Notes under the pieces: generated by a model
The model's input: only the letters and a program-made list of their open reading frames with translations
Databases searched by the model: none
What the model was told of the DNA's origin: nothing
Shown: in pieces, positions 58,188 through 64,000 of the stretch
Position numbering within the stretch: the first letter of the stretch is position 1
Layout of the letters: each line of letters begins with the position of its first letter
Position numbers and translations under genes: made by a program
Origin: Berberis thunbergii
Lineage: Eukaryota > Streptophyta > Magnoliopsida > Ranunculales > Berberidaceae
DNA length: 64,000 bases
Assembly: GCA_003290165.1 (NCBI GenBank)
Contig: QNQO01000502.1
Location: forward strand, 372,001-436,000
Direction: 5' to 3'

Positions 58188-58255
58188 AAAAAAAAAAAAA
58201 AGATTCTAGGGTCGTTAATTAAGGAGAGGTTACTAGTTTGCCTCCCCCTCGGCCT

Positions 58256-58280
58256 CCCCCCCCCCCCCCCCCCCCCCCCC
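58256..58280. repeat. Homopolymer of 25 C residues
   Basis: Uninterrupted C run inside a C-rich stretch (58240-58325). The complementary strand could form G-quadruplexes; length polymorphism or assembly error is likely. Confidence 0.95.
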
Positions 58281-58624
58281 ACGTCCCCACCTCCATATCT
58301 ACTTCGCCTCTCCCTCCTCCCCCCTCCAGGAAATGGCAACCATATGAGAAGTTGGAGTCAGTTGTTTGGTGGTCAAAAACCTTGCACTTAGCTAGGAGTT
58401 CATGTTCACTTTGCAAATCTGATGCTTCAAGAAGATACATTAATCTGTCTCCCTGGTATTCGACAAGAAGCTAAGGAGATATGGGAAAACCAACTGGTTG
58501 GGATGTTCTTTGAAAATCCACCTCCCTTCGGTCAAGTGAAATTAGCGGTGGAGTGAATATGAAATCCAAAAGGATTCATTGAAGTTACTTCAAATAGAAA
58601 GTACTTTCCTTCAAGTTCTCGAAC

Positions 58625-59812
58625 ATGGAAGATTGTGAGGTTACGCTGAAAATGAAAACCTTTAAAGTCAAGGACAAGATGATGGTTACTAAACCATGGA
58701 AGGAAGATCTCAAGTGCCTAAAAAAAGAGGTGACCACTATCCCTGTCTGGATTCATATGTACAATGTTCCTACATGTATGTGGAGTAATGCAAGGTTAGG
58801 ATACATTGCTAGTTACATACGAAAACTCAATCGATTTGATAGGGGAACAACTACAAGAACTAGACTAAATTTTGTTGTTGTGTGTGTGGAGGTTAAACCA
58901 ACAAAAGACATTCCCACTAAAATCAAATTAGATATTGGTAGAGAATACAGAGAGCTTGATGAGGTTATTATTGATTACCCATGGAAGCCTCTGTTATGTG
59001 TTGATTGTCGTGTTTTTTGGCATGAGAAAGGCAAATGTATTGAAGATGTTAGTGTCAAGGTTTAACAACAAAATGCTAAGATGTTGAATCGTAGAAAGGG
59101 GTATGAAAACAGTTTGGGCCAAAGGGGTAAGAAAACAAATCAACAAGGTATTACTAAGAAAAATTCTCAAGAATGTGTAGAGATCAAAAGGACAAATGAA
59201 AAGTTGGTAAATGATAAGGAGAACCTTAGGTTGGACAATAATTTTTAAAATGTCCTGCAATGTGTTGATGAGAACAATGATATAGAAGGGACTAACAGTA
59301 TAGAGGCCTTGTGTCTAGATCCAGAGTTGGAAGAAAGCGAAGTTGAACATACTCATCATTTTATTTAGGAGATCGTGCAAGGAAATAAAGCCCAGACTGA
59401 TAACATAGACCAGTCCCTGGACGAGGATGCTAGCCTCCAAAACTATGATGAGGAAGGTGTCATTGTAAACCAACAGGTACTAAATGAAGAACAGTTGGGA
59501 GAGGAAGACAAAATTGCTGATATTCGAGAGGTACATAATGAAGAGTTGTTGGAAGAATGGGAAGGTGACATTAAACCATATGAAGATGATCAATCATTGA
59601 ATGAGATTTTTCATGAGCCAAATACGAGCACAGAGGTTCCTCAAGAAACTATTCGGGAAAGAAATGGAGATGATGACGAAAACCACTCCAACAGTTTTGA
59701 AGCAATGAATGCATGTAGTGATGATATAGCGAGCCAGCGAAACCTGAGGAATTATATGATATTGGAATTGGGATGGTTGGTCACAAAGAATACAAGCGAC
59801 TCAAGGCTCTAA
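58625..59812 (+). pseudogene. LINE ORF1-type protein (DUF4283/zinc knuckle)
   Basis: The frame 58625-59065 (146 codons) contains KPWKEDLKC, VWIHMYNVPTCMWS, YIASYIRKLNRFD, LNFVVVCVEVKPTKDIP and a C-terminal zinc-knuckle-like LLCVDCRVFWHEKGKC. This is the layout of the RNA-binding ORF1 protein of plant L1-type elements. Degenerate N-terminal sequence (GMFFENPPPFGQVKLAVE, stop) lies upstream at about 58490-58560. After 59065 the frame is broken, with an acidic 145-codon frame at 59375-59812, then an out-of-frame terminus ATYVPSPHRSNRRRKG near 59830-59880. Confidence 0.75.
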
Positions 59813-60035
59813 TAGCAGAAGCTGAAGCAACTTATGTACCAAGCCCTCATCGATCTAATAGACGTAGGAAAGGTAACAAAAAATACATTGAGCATAATCC
59901 AAAACAAAGAAGGTGGTAATTAACATACCAATGTTAGAGACTCATGGGATGTGTAAAACCTTGTAGTGGTGTCTATCTCTGGAAGAGGTGTTGTACTTGA
60001 TTTCTTATTATTAATATAAAGGTTAAGGGGTCCTT

Positions 60036-60427
60036 TTTTCTTAAAAAAATTTGGGTCATTGACTCTTTTTATTCATTTATTAATCCATGCCCGAAGGCTA
60101 CATGACTGACCCAATAGGGTTAACCAAACCAGGCTCGAAGGCTACAATATTGTTGCTACTTAATATCCTCGTCGTCTCCATCTCACATATACACTTGATT
60201 TCGCTCCAGTCCATCGCCTCCACCTAGCATGAAGACGCACTTTTGCTTCGCTCATGTCTAGTCTATCTAAGCAGCTGCATTCAATACCCGAAGACTTATC
60301 AACGGCGGAGCAAATGTGCTCCTAATAATCGGGCAAAAACTCACAAAATCCTAACTGGTGAGTCTCGAACCCGCGACCTCTCACAAGGAGAGTGAATGTC
60401 CGACCAACTGAGCTACAATTGCTGGAC
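60036..60427 (-). mobile_element. tRNA-derived SINE with 11-bp target duplication
   Basis: About 392 bp, minus strand. It begins near 60427 with GTCCAGCAATTGTAGCTCAG and TTGGTCGGAC (A box), then GTCGCGGGTTCGAGACTC (B box), then a body of about 300 bp ending GACCCAAATTTTTTTAAGAAAA. Perfect target duplication AAGGGGTCCTT at 60025-60035 and 60428-60438. The A and B boxes form an internal RNA polymerase III promoter. It is inserted in the LINE tail. Confidence 0.92.
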
Positions 60428-60617
60428 AAGGGGTCCTTATTACTCTACTTGCTTTCCAAAAAAAAAAACCAAAGAACTTTGCTAGCTAGGGAACCAGGAT
60501 TTTATAATCAGAGTGATGTGTCACAATCTGAAAGAGTTTACATGTATCTCAATATTTTTGCATTACGTGTGTTTGATTGCAGGAAATTCTAACTCCATGG
60601 AGAATGAAAGAATGAAA

Positions 60618-60641
60618 GGGGGGGGGGGGGGGGGGGGGGGG
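60618..60641. repeat. Homopolymer of 24 G residues
   Basis: Uninterrupted G run, a strong G-quadruplex candidate on the plus strand; about 2.3 kb from the C run of 25. Confidence 0.95.
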
Positions 60642-60699
60642 CTAGGGGACAATGGGAAAGAACGGGGAAGTGCGGTTGAAGGTCATTCCAACTCTCATT

Positions 60700-62457
60700 T
60701 ATGTGGGAGTCACACCTTCCTCCTAAATTCTTTAATTCTTACGTTTCATTAAATTTGATAATTGGTAATGTTATTCTTTTTTTTTTTTTTTGATAAAAAA
60801 ATAAAAAAATCTTAGTTGAATATTGATGCACCCAAATTCGTCCTGTCGATTCCTGACCTGCAAATATGAACAGTTAAGCCAGGGACCACCGTTGTGGTGG
60901 TCGAAGGCACTCTGATTCTAAAGTCTGGTGACTGAATAAGGATGGATGTAGGCTGTAAATTAGATTGTAAGTGTGCACCTTTCTCATACCCTTTGTTCAC
61001 CGTATATAGTGAGCATTTAACTCATTTGTTGACTTTATCGTCGAGGCGTGATGGATGGAGAAGATCTTACTAGTCCATGATTGAGTTCGCTTTGGTATTT
61101 GGCTTCTGTTTGAGACCCAATACTTGATTGGGCCAAGAGTTGTGTAAGATAGATCTTGGGCTTGTGATAACCCAAATATTTGTGTTCGGACTTTATTGTC
61201 CTGAGCCAAGCTCCAAGATTCACACCACGATGGGTTGACATAATTTGGGCTTTGGCGCCTGACTTACGAGCCGAACAGTGGTGTGGTTGAGTCTAGGCTG
61301 GGCCATGTTTGGGCCACTTGCAACAGCATTGAGGCTCTCCTGTATTGGGGTTGACCCACACCACGTGTATGGCTGCAGTTGGGCGACTATTTGATATTCC
61401 ATCAGTTACTCCGCCTATTAGTGAGGCTGCCTACATGCCCATTAACTATATGAATGGAGACTTGTGAAACACGTTGGTAACTGAGTTCAACGCCCCTTCG
61501 TTTTTTGCACAACGTTCAATATCTATATCTATTTGGCGATCGTTCACAAACATTGCGCCTATATAAGATTAGTTTGGCTAGATCATATTCTGATCTTGCA
61601 GAGTTTCTCTTCTTATCTCCAAGATGGAGTTCTTTGAATGTTTTACTGCCCTGATTTTTTCAGGGGCTGTGGAGAGGCATTCGTTGGTGAGATCTCTGAA
61701 CATTCTGATTTTTGTAGCGATGAGTTCCAATAGGATTTGCACTTTGAGGGAGCTCATGGTTTGAATGAGCTTCCAGTTGTTCTTGGATGGCTCCCAGATT
61801 TTTTTTTACATCACTGTAGAGGAGAAGTCAAGGGCACCTCCTTGGTCTTCAGTTTGTCATCCATCATGAGGTGCGCCTGTTGTTTCCTCAATCTCTTTTT
61901 GAAAATAATACTGACAATTCTCTCTACTACCAAGTGGTTGATCCTACCACTTCTTTAGTTGCACCTCTGGCATTTTCTCCAAAAGACATATTGCAGAGCA
62001 GATCCTCAGTATGTGTTCTGGTAGATATTCACTCGCACCTTCATTTCTTCCAAGCTCAGATGCTTGTAATGTATAATCCTCTGATTTGATAAGTCTATTG
62101 AGTTGTGTAAGAACTCTTTATTTAATCAGTAAAACTTAATTTTTCGTATGTACTTCATGTTTTTCCTATGACATTGCGTTTGGTCCTTGTCTCGATGGAT
62201 AGCGCTTTGTAATATAAGACAGTTCAAACCAAAATAGGAATTAGGCTAACTTAATCTGCTTACATGTTGCTCCCATTCCAATCGGTTTAGATCTCACAAC
62301 GAGCCAACTTAATCTAAAATAGGAGTTAAGTTGTTGAAGAGTATTTGTGCTTGAGCGGACTAGGCTTATTGACGTAAGCTGACTGCTTCCAAGTAGGACC
62401 CGAGTTAATTAAGAAAGTCTGACTTAATTCTGAACATTATTTTTTTCTTCTAGTATT
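60700..62457. other. Unclassified, possibly retroelement-derived
   Basis: The stretch 60840-60950 (minus: a CTTCGACCACCACAACGGTGG segment, TCAGGAATCGACAGG) recalls motifs common in plant repeat sequences. A TATA-like CTATATAAG lies at 61558-61566, followed by ATG 61624 and a short frame (MEFFECFTALIFSG). No conserved protein domain found. It may be the proximal part of the element that carries the tandem repeats to its right. Confidence 0.35.
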
Positions 62458-62588
62458 AGAATTCCATCTGTTTTCTGGATTTGGAAAAGTGCAGATCACT
62501 TCCTTTTCAGGGAGAGTTGATGCTTGTTGGCCCAAGGAGTAATCCTAGAATTTCGTCTGTTTTCTGGATTTGGAAAAGCACAGATTTT
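62458..62588. repeat. Tandem duplication, 91-bp period
   Basis: AGAATTCCATCTGTTTTCTG and GATTTGGAAAAGTGCAGAT near 62458-62497 recur as AGAATTTCGTCTGTTTTCTG and GATTTGGAAAAGCACAGAT near 62549-62588. Confidence 0.8.
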
Positions 62589-62688
62589 CAAGAACGAGAA
62601 TCTTATGATATGTTGGGAATCTATTATGATAATCAATTGTGCCTGAAACATATTTTGATGCCCGATCTAAGGGTTAGAGTGCACGTCT

Positions 62689-62925
62689 CAGCCCGGACAA
62701 TATTGAGTTCATAAAGTTTCGGGCCTTAACCCTGAACAGGGCTTAAGTATAAGGGAAATTATCTCAGTCCGAACAGACTAAATTCCATAAGATAGCGCGT
62801 CTTGACCCTGAACAAGGCTTAAGTATAAGAAAAATCATCCTAGTACGGATGGACTAGATTTCATGAAATAACCCATCTTAATCCTGCACAGGACCCTAGT
62901 AGCCGAAGGGGGTTATCCTGGCTCG
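62689..62925. repeat. Tandem repeat, about 77-bp period, three copies
   Basis: Each unit carries CAGYCCGRACA..., a CTTRACCCTGAACARGGCTTAAGTATAAG core and a TTATCT/TCATCCT end. The third unit is more diverged (AATCCTGCACAGGACCC). It leads directly into the longer repeat array. Confidence 0.75.
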
Positions 62926-62949
62926 CACGGCCTGGAGTGCACAGTGTTA

Positions 62950-64000
62950 GTTGTTGTCACGAAGTTGGACTTAGTCTGTTATACAACATTGTTGTTCCTT
63001 AGGTGGACCAAGTTACTTATGCGCGGAGAGTTGTCGACATCCCGAACAAGACTAGACTCGGTCGTTGTGCAACATCGTTGCCCCTTTGGTCGAACCAGAT
63101 TTTTCGAGAGCGGTGAGCCGTTGTGAGACTGGACTCGGTCCACTATGCAACACCGTGGTTCCTTAGGCGGACTAGGTCACTTATGTGCGGCGAGTTGTCG
63201 ACATTCTAAATAGGACTAGACTCAGATGTTGTGCGCCATTGTAGTCTCCTTGGTCAAACTAGGTTATCCGAGTGGGTGAGGCATCGTTAGACTGGACTCG
63301 GTCCCCTATGTAGCACCGTGGTTCCTTAGGTGGACTAGGTCACTTACGTGTGGCAAATTGTTGACATCTTGACCACGACTAGACTCAGCCTTTGTGCACC
63401 GTCGTGACCCCCTTGGTCGGACTAGATTATCTGAGCACGGTGAGCCGTCATGAGACTGGACTCGGTCCACTATGTAGCATCGTGGTTCCTTAGGAGGACT
63501 AGGTTACTTATGTGTGATGAGTTGTTGACATCCTGCTCAAGACTAGAATCGGCCGTTGTGCGCCATCGTGGTCTCCTTAGTCGAACTAGGTTATCCGAGC
63601 ACGGTGAGCTGTCGTGAGACTAGACTCAGTCCACTATGTAGCACCATGGTTCCTTAGGCTGACTAAGTCAGTTATTTGCGGTGAGTTGTCGACATCCTGA
63701 ATAATACTAAGCTCGACCGTTGTGCACCATCGTGGTCCCTTTGGCGGACCAGGTTATCCGAGCGCGGTGAACCGTCATGAGACTGGACTCGGTCTGCTAT
63801 GTAGCATCGTGGTTCATTAGGTAGACCAGGTCACTTATGTGCGGCGAGTTGTCGACATCCTAAACAGGACTAGACTCGGCCGTTGTGCCCCATCGTGGTC
63901 CTCTTGGTCGGACTAGGCTATCCGAGTGCGATGATTCGTCGTGAGACTGGAATCAGTCTGTTATGTGTTGGTACGGTCCTTTGGTTGGACTAGGAAGTTT
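62950..64000. repeat. Tandem array, about 163-bp dimeric monomer, continues past the window
   Basis: GACTGGACTCGGTC or a close variant recurs near 63127, 63291, 63454, 63616, 63779 and 63942. Each unit consists of two related halves of about 80 bp: one with CACTATGTAGCACCGTGG, GGCGGACTAGG and GAGTTGTCGACATCC, the other with GTTGTGCGCCATCGTGG, GGTCGAACTAGG and GAGCCGTCGTGAGAC. The array begins near 62950 and is open at the right edge, so its size is unknown. Confidence 0.9.

Larger units (their letters stand above)
58440..60468 (+). mobile_element. LINE with ORF1 only, ending in poly-A
   Basis: The 5' limit is approximate. It encodes plant LINE ORF1-type protein in broken frames and ends ACTTGCTTTCC plus about 11 A residues near 60468. 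No endonuclease or reverse transcriptase is present, so it is an internally deleted or non-autonomous copy. A SINE (60036-60427) sits just before the tail; removing it restores GTCCTTATTACTCTACTTGC, which parallels the tail of the ORF1 relic at 48512-49500. Confidence 0.7.

Noticed and set aside
58219..58474. Pro-rich and Gly-rich frames on opposite strands
   Set aside because: Produced by the C25 homopolymer and its surroundings.
62950..64000. CRISPR-like array
   Set aside because: The units are long, contiguous and without unique spacers; this is a plant tandem repeat.

Overview
This window reads as nuclear DNA of a flowering plant, most likely a eudicot. It is AT-rich, has GT..AG introns, and carries plant-specific gene families (an RPM1-type CC-NBS-LRR, a kinesin-12, two DOMON/cytochrome b561 proteins and F-box fragments) in a dense matrix of plant transposable elements. 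I cannot name the species. I see no CRISPR array, operon or organellar insert.

Genes. On the minus strand at 6.7-9.5 kb is an intact single-exon NLR; just upstream lies a 20-codon relic of a truncated paralogue. At 22.0-23.2 kb (+) is an intronless DOMON/cytochrome b561 gene with one apparent frameshift. At 25.3-37.5 kb (+) is a multi-exon kinesin-12 whose last intron is about 6.7 kb long and holds two hAT transposons arranged as a huge inverted repeat. At 55.0-57.0 kb (+) is an intact three-exon DOMON/cytochrome b561 gene of another subfamily. F-box remnants lie near 6.0 kb and on both sides of the 13.9-21.2 kb retroelement.

Mobile DNA fills most of the rest, and many boundaries can be fixed from target-site duplications (TSDs). 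0.2-5.5 kb: a recently inserted Copia element (TSD GAACA) with only a broken RNase H. 9.8-12.9 kb: a Copia element (TSD TTTTG) with gag/protease remnants and a primer-binding site duplicated inside the LTR. 13.9-21.2 kb: a non-coding Ty3-type LTR element (TSD CACCA) inside an F-box gene; it contains a nested solo LTR (TSD ATACT) and a hAT element (TSD CCTAAAAT). 24-25 kb: SINEs and a foldback MITE just upstream of the kinesin. 38-41 kb: another MITE, SINEs, a tRNA-Ala pseudogene and a truncated LINE.

40-54 kb is a three-copy segmental repeat of unknown origin. Comparing the copies reveals empty sites for LINEs, MITEs and a hAT element, which gives the relative age of each insertion. A broken duplicate of the last kinesin exon sits at 50.6 kb. 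58.4-60.5 kb is a LINE with an ORF1-type protein but no reverse transcriptase; a tRNA-derived SINE is inserted in it (11-bp TSD). 62.4-64 kb is a set of tandem repeats ending in a dimeric repeat of about 163 bp that runs off the window.

The genes do not form a pathway. The biological interest lies in the legible history of nested insertions and in how transposons have reshaped the kinesin, NLR and F-box loci.
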